From the NCBI GenBank assembly GCA_026014875.1, contig JAOZHO010000015.1:1-64000 (forward strand): 64,000 nucleotides of DNA, written 5' to 3'. The position numbers and the translations under genes were made by a program. The notes beneath the pieces were generated by a model. That model did not search any database. It was given only the letters and a program-made list of their open reading frames with translations, and was not told the DNA's origin. Numbering within the stretch: position 1 is the stretch's first letter; each line of letters opens with the position of its first letter. The stretch is from Candidatus Bathyarchaeota archaeon (GTDB taxonomy: Archaea > Thermoproteota > Bathyarchaeia > TCS64). This document shows, in pieces, positions 43,340-51,321 of the stretch.

Positions 43340-44449
43340 CTATTCTCCCCAGATCATCTTGAAGTACCTGAGCCAGTTCCCGCCGAGGATCTTCATGATC
43401 TCCTGGTCGGAGTAGCCCCGGGCCACGAGCCCCTCAGTGATGTACTTGATGTTGCTCACGGTCTCCAGCCCGAAGACGTAATAGTGCTCGTAAGGATGCT
43501 TCCTCCGGGTGTGGCTGGTGGGGTCGGCCTGGAACCGGGCCTCGTAGGTCTGGTTGTTGACGCCGTAGTAGTCCTCGGGGGTGAGCCCCTCGTTTATGTC
43601 GAGGCCGATGCCCACGTGGTCGACCCCGATGAGGTTGACGGCGTAGTCGATGTGGTCCAGGTAGTGGTTGAGGGTGGAGCCCTCGAGGTCCCCCTCCTCC
43701 CGGACGAAGCGGGCGATGCACGTCATCCCGGCGACGCCCCCACGCTCGGCCATGGCCTGGAGGTCCTCGTCGCTCTTACCCCGCATGAACTTGAAGCCGT
43801 AGGTGCCGTGGCAGTTGGTGTGGGTGAACGTGGGGGGCTGCTTGGAGAGCTCCAGGGCATCCATCGTCGTGGCGTGCCCCACGTGGCTGAGGTCCACGAC
43901 GATCCTGAGCTTGTTGAGCCGCTCCACGACGCTGACCCCGAAGTCGGTGAGGCCTGCGGCGTCTGCCCTCCGGGAGCCGCAGCCGTCCCCCACGAGGTTC
44001 GCCTTCTGGTAGGTGAGCTGCATGATCCTGAGACCGAGCCTGTGGAACAGGTCGATGGGGGAGAGCTTCCCCTCGAGGTTGGCCGTGTTCTGGAAGTTGA
44101 TGATGTACCCGGATTTGCCCTCTCTCTTGGTCTCCTCTATGTCCTTCGCCGACAGGATTTTCCTGCCCTTGTCCTGGATTGACGCCATCATGTTGTCCCA
44201 CTCGACGATGGAGAGGGCCGCCCCGTGGATGCTGTCGCCCCCGAGAGAGAGGCTGTTCGCGGTGAGGCCCCCCTTGAGCCCCATCTCGATGAGATTGTGG
44301 GATCGCTTCCTCCCAAACTCCCTCCACCTCGACGTCCAGCCGTGGCAGCCCGTCAGGGTGTTTATCACGAAAGCCTTCCCGTGGACCTCGTCGACCCTGT
44401 CCTTCTGGTTCTTGTCCAGACTAAATTCTATGAGCTTCTCTCCGACCAT
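43340..44449 (-). CDS. Membrane dipeptidase-like (peptidase M19) protein
   Basis: 369 residues with the M19 TIM-barrel plan: VVDLSHVGHATTMDALELS, FTHTNCHGTYGF, HVGIGLDINEG and the closing IMKILGGNWLRYFK. The usual N-terminal zinc motif DgHnD is replaced by AFVINTLTGCHGW, so at least one metal ligand pair is missing or changed; a subgroup may use one metal or a different ligand. No signal peptide is seen, so it is cytoplasmic. It lies divergent from an amidohydrolase gene. Confidence 0.8.
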   Translation of the reverse strand: MVGEKLIEFSLDKNQKDRVDEVHGKAFVINTLTGCHGWTSRWREFGRKRSHNLIEMGLKGGLTANSLSLGGDSIHGAALSIVEWDNMMASIQDKGRKILSAKDIEETKREGKSGYIINFQNTANLEGKLSPIDLFHRLGLRIMQLTYQKANLVGDGCGSRRADAAGLTDFGVSVVERLNKLRIVVDLSHVGHATTMDALELSKQPPTFTHTNCHGTYGFKFMRGKSDEDLQAMAERGGVAGMTCIARFVREEGDLEGSTLNHYLDHIDYAVNLIGVDHVGIGLDINEGLTPEDYYGVNNQTYEARFQADPTSHTRRKHPYEHYYVFGLETVSNIKYITEGLVARGYSDQEIMKILGGNWLRYFKMIWGE

Positions 44450-44496
44450 TTCTTGTCACAAATTAATACGGTTTGACGACTTTAACAAATGACCGG

Positions 44497-44559
44497 GTCG
44501 AGCTCGTCGATGGCAAGTACACCGGAGAGCTCGCAGGAAAGATGCTGAGGCTAAACTAG
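44497..44559 (+). pseudogene. Possible C-terminal stub of an amidohydrolase (D-aminoacylase-like)
   Basis: A short frame ending at TAG 44557-44559 reads VELVDGKYTGELAGKMLRLN. It resembles the end of N-acyl-D-amino-acid deacylases and related amidohydrolases, where a G-x-x-TG-x-L-x-G-x-hR tail is common. Nothing of the rest of such a protein is present upstream. The match is short, so chance remains possible. Confidence 0.35.
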
Positions 44560-44560
44560 A

Positions 44561-44586
44561 GGGGCCTGCGCCCCCCCAACTTTTTT
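44561..44586 (+). terminator. Hairpin plus T-run terminator
   Basis: GGGGC-CTGC-GCCCC is followed by a C-run, AAC and six T. It lies directly after the amidohydrolase-like stub, as the terminator of its former gene would. Confidence 0.35.
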
Positions 44587-44623
44587 ACAGCTTTCAGCCC
44601 TAGAGGGAACCGAGAGTGCAGCG

Positions 44624-46015
44624 ATGAAAGAGCATGTAGACCTCATGATATCGGGGGCCACCCTCGTCACGGTGAACCCAAAGAGGCACATCATAAAAGA
44701 CGGGGCGGTGGCCGTCCATGACGGCAGGATCGTCTCGGCGGGCAAATCGAAGGACCTTGACGCAAAATACGCCTCGAAGAAGACTATCGACGGCAAGGGG
44801 AAGGTGGTTCTCCCCGGAATCTTCGACAGCCACGTCCACCTCGGCTCATCCCTCGTGAAGGGCCTCATCTACGGGGAGCCAATACCCCTGGGCCTCACGT
44901 ACATGCCCTTCGGCGAAGCCCTCGACGAGGAGGGGACACGCATCGCCACACTCCTCTCCTGCATCGACCGCCTGAAGAATGGGGTCACATACATCGGGGA
45001 CGTCGGGAGCAAGCACCCCGACACCGTGGCGGCGGCCCTGGGCGAGACGGGGATGAAGGGCACCGTCAGCTTCGGGATGCGGGACAAGGAGATCCCCGGG
45101 TTCCCGTACTCCCGCCCCCTCCCACCAGGCCAGACGCTGGAGAAAGCCCTGAGGGACTCCCGGGGATTCCACGGGAGATGGGAGGGCACATTCAACAGGA
45201 GAATCAGGGCGGCTTACTCCACCAACATCTGGTCCACATCGGACGAGCTCTACAAGGAGACCAAGAAGGCCGCCGACGATTCGGGGGCGGTGATCAATGA
45301 TCACCTGGACCAGCACAGGTACGAGATCGAGTACGCGATAAGGACCTGGAAGGAGAGGCCCGTGGAGCATCTCGACGGCCTCGGGGTCCTGGGGCCCAAC
45401 TTCAACGCCCACCACATGGTCTTCGTTGCGGACAGGGAGATCCCCATCGTCAAGGAGCGGGGCGTATCCGTCTGCCACTGCCCCAGGGCCGCCCTCAACA
45501 GCCACGGCATCGCCAAGTTCCCCCTCTTCAACGCCCTGGGGATCAACTGCATCCTGGGCACGGACATGAGGATCTCCGACGTCTTCGAGCTCACCCGCCT
45601 CGCCTCTTACGTCTTCCACGGGATATCGGGGCTCTACTACTATGACCCCCTCGTGCTCCCGGCGGAGAGCCTCATAGAGATGATCACCGTCAACGCGGCT
45701 AGAGCCTTCGGTGTCGAGGAGGAGACGGGCTCCATCGAGGCGGGGAAGAAGGCCGACCTCACCATCATAGACTTCAACAAGCCCCACCTCACACCCTCCT
45801 TCGACGTGGCGGCGGAACTCACACGATACGTCTACGGCTCCGACGTCGAGACGGTCATCATCGACGGCAAGATCGTGATGGAGGACAGGGTCATCAAAAC
45901 CCTGGATGAGAGCGAGATCCTGGCCGAGGCGAAGAGGATAGGGGAGGAGGTCTACGAGGAGACCAAGGACAGGATGTCCAAGACGGTCCCCGTGAACCGG
46001 TGGAAAGTCATCTAA
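44624..46015 (+). CDS. Metal-dependent amidohydrolase (cytosine deaminase/SsnA-like)
   Basis: 463 residues. The composite domain has VLPGIFDSHVHLGSSLVKGL (HxH metal motif near residue 71), a later metal histidine near HLDQHRYE, and NFNAHHMVF, then the catalytic aspartate in LGTDMRISDVFEL. The C-terminus shows GSIEAGKKADLTIIDFNKPH, diagnostic for the superfamily. It would hydrolyse a ring amide or deaminate a base-like compound. It is divergent from the M19 protein and convergent with the MmgE/PrpD gene. Confidence 0.87.
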   Translation: MKEHVDLMISGATLVTVNPKRHIIKDGAVAVHDGRIVSAGKSKDLDAKYASKKTIDGKGKVVLPGIFDSHVHLGSSLVKGLIYGEPIPLGLTYMPFGEALDEEGTRIATLLSCIDRLKNGVTYIGDVGSKHPDTVAAALGETGMKGTVSFGMRDKEIPGFPYSRPLPPGQTLEKALRDSRGFHGRWEGTFNRRIRAAYSTNIWSTSDELYKETKKAADDSGAVINDHLDQHRYEIEYAIRTWKERPVEHLDGLGVLGPNFNAHHMVFVADREIPIVKERGVSVCHCPRAALNSHGIAKFPLFNALGINCILGTDMRISDVFELTRLASYVFHGISGLYYYDPLVLPAESLIEMITVNAARAFGVEEETGSIEAGKKADLTIIDFNKPHLTPSFDVAAELTRYVYGSDVETVIIDGKIVMEDRVIKTLDESEILAEAKRIGEEVYEETKDRMSKTVPVNRWKVI

Positions 46016-46031
46016 AATAAAATGAGGGGGC

Positions 46032-47363
46032 TCAAAGAAGCCCCATGAACTCCGAGACATCGTCGAACTCCTCGAGCCTGAAGAGGGCTTCCCTTATCCT
46101 CTCGGCCTTTTCTGGGCTCAGGCTTGGACCCGACCACTTCACGAATTTCTCATAGAGCTCGTCATCAGTCAGCGGGCGCCTGGGCTCCCCCTTCGGGTAA
46201 TCCACACGCTTCGTGTAGGTCTTCCCGTCCTTGGTCTTCACCTCGACCGTTGTGGGCCTGCACTCCTCGGGGTAGATGGAGTCTAGGCCCTCGTCGGCGA
46301 CGACCTTGATCTTCTCGGCGAGTTCGTGGATTCCGGGGTCTGCGATTCTCTCCTTGGTGAACTGGGCTTCGGTCACGTCCCCGTCGGCTATGGCGCATGC
46401 GGCGATGTAGGGGAGGTTGAACTGGCACGACTTGTAGTAGCTGTCGGTTCCCACCTTATCGTCAGCTATGTACATCCCATGGGTGAGCTGGCTCACAGTC
46501 ACCTTCTCCACGTTCTCCGGGGTGATCTCCGCCTCCTGCTTCAGCTCCAGGATGGCCTCCACAGCCCCGTGGGTCATCCTGCACGTGGGCCAGGGCTTGA
46601 TGTAGACATTCATCACCTCGAACTCCTCGCCGAGCCCCCGGGTCTTGAACCTCGTGGAGAGCCTGTTGTCGTCCCCCAGCTTGGGGCCGTTCAACCCCTG
46701 CCTCGCCATCAGGGCGGCCTCGATCCCCACCTTAGCCTGGTATCCGTTGGCCAGGAAATTGGTGTCAAGCCCCCGGGTGCTCGGGAAGACCTTGGGGCTA
46801 TGATAGCCGGAGATCCCCATGGCGAAACGGGTCTGGTCAACATCGAGGCCCAGGAGCTTGCTCGCGATGGCAGCCGTGCAGTAAGCCCCCGAAGGAGGCC
46901 TCTCCTTCATGCCTCTAAGCTTCGTCGCGACATCGTAGCCTGCAACGATTGCCGCGATCACATCCTTCCCCGAGGAGGAGAGATCCTCTCCCATCGTCAG
47001 GGCTGTCGGCACCGCGACCCTCCCGGGATGAGATGAGCCCCCGTATGCCGCGGCCTTCCGGTGTCCGTCGTTGCAGTCGTGAACCTGGCTATACGCAGCG
47101 TTCGCCCATGCCGCCCACAGGACGCTCGACTTGGACCCTGCGCCAATAACAGTGCATTCCCCCTCCCCGAGACCCTCCAGGAGCTTCGCCACGCCGGCGG
47201 CCTCCTCCTTCCTCACCCCCATATAGATCGTCCCAAGACAGTCAAGGATGACCCTCTTGACTTGGTGGACCACGTCGGATGGAAGGTCGTCGTAGGAGAG
47301 GGCGGTGATGTACTCCGCCAGCTCCTCGCCGACCCTCAGGACCTTGTCAACCTCTTTAACCAT
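46032..47363 (-). CDS. MmgE/PrpD family protein
   Basis: About 443 residues from the ATG at 47363 (MVKEVDKVLRVGEELAEYI). Family landmarks: VILDCLGTIYMGV, AAWANAAYSQVHDCNDGHRKA, SSHPGRVAVPTALTMGE, IVAGYDVATKLRG and WPTCRMTHGAVEAIL. Members include 2-methylcitrate dehydratase, cis-aconitate decarboxylase and other lyases or isomerases, so the reaction is open. An upstream extension of the open frame is not family-like. It may join the dipeptidase and amidohydrolase in one catabolic route. Confidence 0.85.
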   Translation of the reverse strand: MVKEVDKVLRVGEELAEYITALSYDDLPSDVVHQVKRVILDCLGTIYMGVRKEEAAGVAKLLEGLGEGECTVIGAGSKSSVLWAAWANAAYSQVHDCNDGHRKAAAYGGSSHPGRVAVPTALTMGEDLSSSGKDVIAAIVAGYDVATKLRGMKERPPSGAYCTAAIASKLLGLDVDQTRFAMGISGYHSPKVFPSTRGLDTNFLANGYQAKVGIEAALMARQGLNGPKLGDDNRLSTRFKTRGLGEEFEVMNVYIKPWPTCRMTHGAVEAILELKQEAEITPENVEKVTVSQLTHGMYIADDKVGTDSYYKSCQFNLPYIAACAIADGDVTEAQFTKERIADPGIHELAEKIKVVADEGLDSIYPEECRPTTVEVKTKDGKTYTKRVDYPKGEPRRPLTDDELYEKFVKWSGPSLSPEKAERIREALFRLEEFDDVSEFMGLL

Positions 47364-47487
47364 GATATATTCACAGAATAATATCTCCGCCAAGCCGTTA
47401 AAAGCTGGCGCATCAACCTCCCGAAGCGGTGATATCCTTTTCAAGGGCGCTATAAGTTCTAAATAGCAAGTCCGGGGGAGAGCAGTC

Positions 47488-48843
47488 TTGGAAATCGTCG
47501 TAGTCGGCATGGGATATGTGGGCATACCGGTGGCCGCCCTCTTCGCAGACGTGGAGGGGTTTAACGTCACGGGCGTCCAGAGGAGGTCCAAGCGGTCGGG
47601 ATGGAAGATCGACCACATCAACCGCGGCAAAACCCCCATCGAAGGCGAGGAACCCGGCCTCGCAGAGCTAATCAAGAGAGTCGTGGAAAAAGGGACATTC
47701 AAAGCCACCGACGACAAGTCGGTCTACCGTGAAGCAGACGCTATTCTCATCGCAGTCCAGACCCCCGTCGATGAGAACCATATCCCTCGATATGAGTCGC
47801 TCAGGCAGGTCGCCCAGAACATTGGAAGACACATGAAAAAAGGGGCTCTCGTGATCCTGGAGTCCACCGTCGCGCCCGGGACAACCGACAATGTGGTGAA
47901 GCCGATCCTCGAGGAGCAATCTGGGATGAAGGCGGGAGTGGACTTCAACCTCGTCTTCTCTTATGAGCGAGTCATGCTGGGCCGCCTACTCCACAACCTC
48001 ACTAAACTCGACAGAATCGTCGGAGGGATCACCCCCGAGTGCACCAGGAGGGGGGTCGAGCTCTACTCCCACATCGTCGAGGCCAAGCTCCACGCCACCG
48101 ACAGCCTCACCGCAGAGGTATCCAAGGTCACGGAGAATACCTACAGGGACGTCAACATCGCCTTCGCCAACGAGGTGGCCCTCATATGCGAGAGCCTCGG
48201 CGTCGACGTCCACGAGGTCCGACGATACGTCAACTCCCTCCCCAACATCCCCGGGGACCCTGCGAAGAACCCCCTCAGGATGATGCACATCCCGGGGGCC
48301 GGGGTTGGGGGCCACTGCCTCCCCAAGGACCCCTGGCTCCTCAAGTATGGTCTAGACGCGTATGGCGACTTCAAATTCGAGCCCAAGGTGATAGTCGAGA
48401 GCCGGCGCATCAACGATTCTATGCCAAGCCACATGGTGAAGCTTATCGGGGATGCCTTGAACGAGAAGAATCTCGAGATGGGGGACGCCAAGATCACCTT
48501 ATTGGGGGTCGCGTTTCTCCCCAACTCCGATGACACCCGGAATACCCCGACATATCCCCTATACAAACTGCTCAAGGAGCGGTGTGCGGACGTCAGAGTC
48601 CACGATCCCTACGTCGAGGAGTATGAGGACATGAAGATAGGTAACGACCTCGAGGCCACCGTTAAAGGCAGTGACGCCATCGCCCTCGTCACACGACACA
48701 ACGAGTACAAAGAGTTACCCCTGGAATGGTTGAAGGAAAAGATGAAGACCCCCGTAATAGTAGACGGACGCAATAATTTCAAGAGGGAGAAATGTCTCAA
48801 GGCGGGCTTTGCGTTCCGGGGCGTGGGAATCCCACGCAAATGA
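47488..48843 (+). CDS. Nucleotide-sugar dehydrogenase (UDP-ManNAc/UDP-glucose dehydrogenase family)
   Basis: 451 residues starting at TTG (EIVVVGMGYVGIPVAALFAD). Motifs: VQTPVDEN, LESTVAPGTTDNVV, the central helix with KVTENTYRDVNIAFANEVA, and the catalytic cysteine in GAGVGGHCLPKDPW. It oxidises a UDP-sugar to the uronic acid using NAD. Closest in look to WecC/WbpA enzymes acting on N-acetylated sugars. It is followed 72 bases later by a DegT-type aminotransferase on the same strand. Confidence 0.9.
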   Translation: MEIVVVGMGYVGIPVAALFADVEGFNVTGVQRRSKRSGWKIDHINRGKTPIEGEEPGLAELIKRVVEKGTFKATDDKSVYREADAILIAVQTPVDENHIPRYESLRQVAQNIGRHMKKGALVILESTVAPGTTDNVVKPILEEQSGMKAGVDFNLVFSYERVMLGRLLHNLTKLDRIVGGITPECTRRGVELYSHIVEAKLHATDSLTAEVSKVTENTYRDVNIAFANEVALICESLGVDVHEVRRYVNSLPNIPGDPAKNPLRMMHIPGAGVGGHCLPKDPWLLKYGLDAYGDFKFEPKVIVESRRINDSMPSHMVKLIGDALNEKNLEMGDAKITLLGVAFLPNSDDTRNTPTYPLYKLLKERCADVRVHDPYVEEYEDMKIGNDLEATVKGSDAIALVTRHNEYKELPLEWLKEKMKTPVIVDGRNNFKREKCLKAGFAFRGVGIPRK

Positions 48844-48921
48844 GGTTACGCGCCTATCAATCTGTAGGTAGAGCCGCCATCCCCAACGACTTTTAAAAGC
48901 AGAGAGACGATGTAGTTGACC

Positions 48922-50073
48922 ATGGATAAACTGGCCATTCACGGGGGCAAGCCCGCCTCAGAGAAACGGATCCAGATCGCAAAGCCCGTCTTCGACAAGA
49001 AGACCATCCAGGATGTCGAGGCGGTCATCAGGTCTGGGTACCTGAGGCAGGGACCCAAGACAAAGCTCTTCGAGGATAACTTCGCTGAGAGGGTCGGGGC
49101 GAAATACGCGTACGCGGTCTACACGGGAACGGCTGCTTTACATGTCACCTATCTCTCCGTCGTCAAGCCTGGGGATGAGATCATCGTCCCGTCATTCACT
49201 TTCTTCGCGACTGCCAGCATGGCCCTCCATTCAAACGCGAAGCCCGTCTTCGCTGATATCGATCCTGGGACGTTCGTCATCGATCCAGAAGACGTGAAGG
49301 AGAAGATCACGGCCAAGACGAAGGCGATAGTCCCAGTTCACTTGTTCGGGAACGCGGCGGACATGGATGCCCTATCCGACCTCTCAGAGGACCACGGCAT
49401 CAAGATCATCAGCGATTCCGCTCAAGCCCATGGAACAGAGTACGCAGGGAGAGACCTCGGCTCCTATGACGATCTTAACTGCTACAGCTTCTACCCGTCG
49501 AAGACTCTCACCACGGGGGAGGGGGGGATGGTCACGACCAACGATAAAGAGCTAGACAGGGTCGGTCGCCTCCTGAGGAGCCATGGGGATGACGGTCGAT
49601 ACCACCACGTCATGGTGGGGCTCAATTACCGGATGAGCGACATCATGGGGGCCATCGGTGTCAACCAGCTCTCCAGACTCGACGAGTTCCTGAAGATACG
49701 GAGACATCTGGGTAAACAGTATCTCGAAGGGGTCGCGAAGATACCCGGGATCACCCCACAGAAAGTTGAGGCAAAAGTCAACCACAGTTACTGTTACTTC
49801 TCATCGGTTCTGGAACTGGACGAGTTCAAATGCACTCGAGACGAGTTCATCGAAGCCGTGAACGCGGAGAACATCGACTGCGCAGTCCACTACCCGGTAC
49901 CATTGAACATGCAGCCCGTGATAATGGACATCATGAAGCCTGAGCCCTGCCCCGTCTCCGAGGATGTTTCGACGAGGATCTTCTCGCTTCCGATGCACGC
50001 CGAACTGACGGATGCAGACCTCGAGAACATCTTAGCGGGAGTGGAGAAAGTGGTCTCCCACTACCTAAAATAA
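48922..50073 (+). CDS. DegT/DnrJ/EryC1/StrS sugar aminotransferase
   Basis: About 383 residues. PLP-binding features are clear: YTGTAALHVTYLSVVKPGDE, VPSFTFFATASMALHSNAKP, ISDSAQAHGTEY and the PLP lysine in SFYPSKTLTTGEGG. The C-terminal part has VHYPVPLNMQPV. It transfers an amino group from glutamate to a keto nucleotide sugar. Start by ATG 48922; a TTG two codons upstream is possible. Together with the dehydrogenase before it and the hexapeptide transferase at 50550, it fits a pathway to an N-acylated amino-uronic acid. Confidence 0.92.
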   Translation: MDKLAIHGGKPASEKRIQIAKPVFDKKTIQDVEAVIRSGYLRQGPKTKLFEDNFAERVGAKYAYAVYTGTAALHVTYLSVVKPGDEIIVPSFTFFATASMALHSNAKPVFADIDPGTFVIDPEDVKEKITAKTKAIVPVHLFGNAADMDALSDLSEDHGIKIISDSAQAHGTEYAGRDLGSYDDLNCYSFYPSKTLTTGEGGMVTTNDKELDRVGRLLRSHGDDGRYHHVMVGLNYRMSDIMGAIGVNQLSRLDEFLKIRRHLGKQYLEGVAKIPGITPQKVEAKVNHSYCYFSSVLELDEFKCTRDEFIEAVNAENIDCAVHYPVPLNMQPVIMDIMKPEPCPVSEDVSTRIFSLPMHAELTDADLENILAGVEKVVSHYLK

Positions 50074-50115
50074 GGGGTATCACCGAGAACTGAATACCGG
50101 GTCTAAAACTGAAGA

Positions 50116-50469
50116 TTAACCTCGAAATGTAGATTGTTTATTTCTCGCCGCTCTTCGCGCGAAAATTGATTTCAGTATGGCTCCGCCGACCAAGGCCATT
50201 GATGAACTCATCCCAACGACTATGAAACCGGCGTCAACGAAATAATAACCGTGGAAGAACATGAAGAGGACATAGGTGAAACAGAGGGCAGACGATCCAT
50301 AGAATATCAGGATCAGCGCTAGAAGGGAGATTACGGCCGCGGAGGTGTATAAACCGGGTGGAACGCCCAGCGAGGTGAATGTCCGGAATGATATGACTGT
50401 GAGTAGGCTTGTGACGAAACCCCCGGCTATGCTTACGAGAGCTTCAGGGATGGGATCCGAAACCATCAT
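50116..50469 (-). CDS. Hypothetical integral membrane protein
   Basis: 117 residues with about four hydrophobic segments (near 8-28, 42-60, 62-76, 80-100) and a basic C-terminus (FARRAARNKQSTFRG). No family is recognised. It lies leftward between the aminotransferase and the hexapeptide transferase. Confidence 0.5.
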   Translation of the reverse strand: MMVSDPIPEALVSIAGGFVTSLLTVISFRTFTSLGVPPGLYTSAAVISLLALILIFYGSSALCFTYVLFMFFHGYYFVDAGFIVVGMSSSMALVGGAILKSIFARRAARNKQSTFRG

Positions 50470-50549
50470 CTTTAAAAATAGACTAATAGGTTAAGACTTT
50501 ACTCATTTCCGCGCAAGCAAAAAAACCCGAGTCCCTGAAAGCGTCTGGG

Positions 50550-51029
50550 TCAGGTGGGGTAGCCCTTCTCCCAATCTCTCTTCTTTTCGAGATATTCTTC
50601 TAAAGAGTATCTAACCCGAGCGGGATTACCGTAGACCACCACATCCGGTGGAACATCCCTCGTGACCACAGAGCCCATCCCCACAACGGAGCGGGCTCCG
50701 ACCCTGATCCCAGCTTTGAGGACAGCCCCGGCGCATATGACGGCTCCATCCTCGACGGTGACCCCCACCATCTTGGGAGACATGGGGAACGGGTCGTTGG
50801 TGAATATCGCCCCGGGGCCCACGAAGACTCCATCACCGATCACCGTGAGAGGCGGAAGGTAGGCGCTCCCCTCGATCTTGCAGTCCCGACCGATCCTGAC
50901 TCCGTAGTCGATATGGACGAGGCTCCCGATCTTGGTGTTGTCCCCAATCTCAGCACCGTCCCCAATGTATGTGAAGTGCCACATCCTGACGTTGTCGCCA
51001 AGCTTCACGTTCTTCCCGACGTGGTTCAT
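50550..51029 (-). CDS. Hexapeptide-repeat acyltransferase
   Basis: About 159 residues made mainly of left-handed beta-helix repeats (IGDGAEIGDNTKIGSLVHID, VEDGAVICAGAVLKAGIRV) and a final NPARVRYS motif. It is closest in look to the sugar N-acetyltransferases (WlbB/WbpD/PglD-like). The active-site histidine may be in the first repeats, NVRMWHFTYIG. The ATG at 51029 (MNHVGKNVKLGDN) is chosen because the upstream frame is non-family. It lies on the opposite strand to the sugar genes but 0.5 kb away. Confidence 0.85.
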   Translation of the reverse strand: MNHVGKNVKLGDNVRMWHFTYIGDGAEIGDNTKIGSLVHIDYGVRIGRDCKIEGSAYLPPLTVIGDGVFVGPGAIFTNDPFPMSPKMVGVTVEDGAVICAGAVLKAGIRVGARSVVGMGSVVTRDVPPDVVVYGNPARVRYSLEEYLEKKRDWEKGYPT

Positions 51030-51321
51030 AACCCCGGACACATTAAACACTACATTCTGAACCGACGGTCGGAGATAAAAAAACTTCGAGGAAAAAGTTG
51101 AACGATACACCGGGGAGTAGACCTTTCCCTGCTAATCGCTTGGGATAAGGGTCGTTTCCATGATGGAGATTCTCGCGAATTTCGGGAAATTCTCTTTTTT
51201 CTCGTCGATGCGCTGATACGCACACTCATCCATTAAGTACAGGGATTTATTGAATATTGTACACATTTGTTAATAGATTCGTGAAACCGGGTTAAGAAAA
51301 GGGGCCCAATAATAGGAAATC

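Noticed and set aside
46032-47717. Long frame running upstream of the MmgE/PrpD start
   Set aside because: The first 118 residues overlap the divergent sugar dehydrogenase and have no family likeness.
51177-51200. GAATTTC-GG-GAAATTC dyad followed by TCTC and T6 on the plus strand
   Set aside because: It looks like a plus-strand terminator, but no plus-strand gene ends here; left as chance or unknown.
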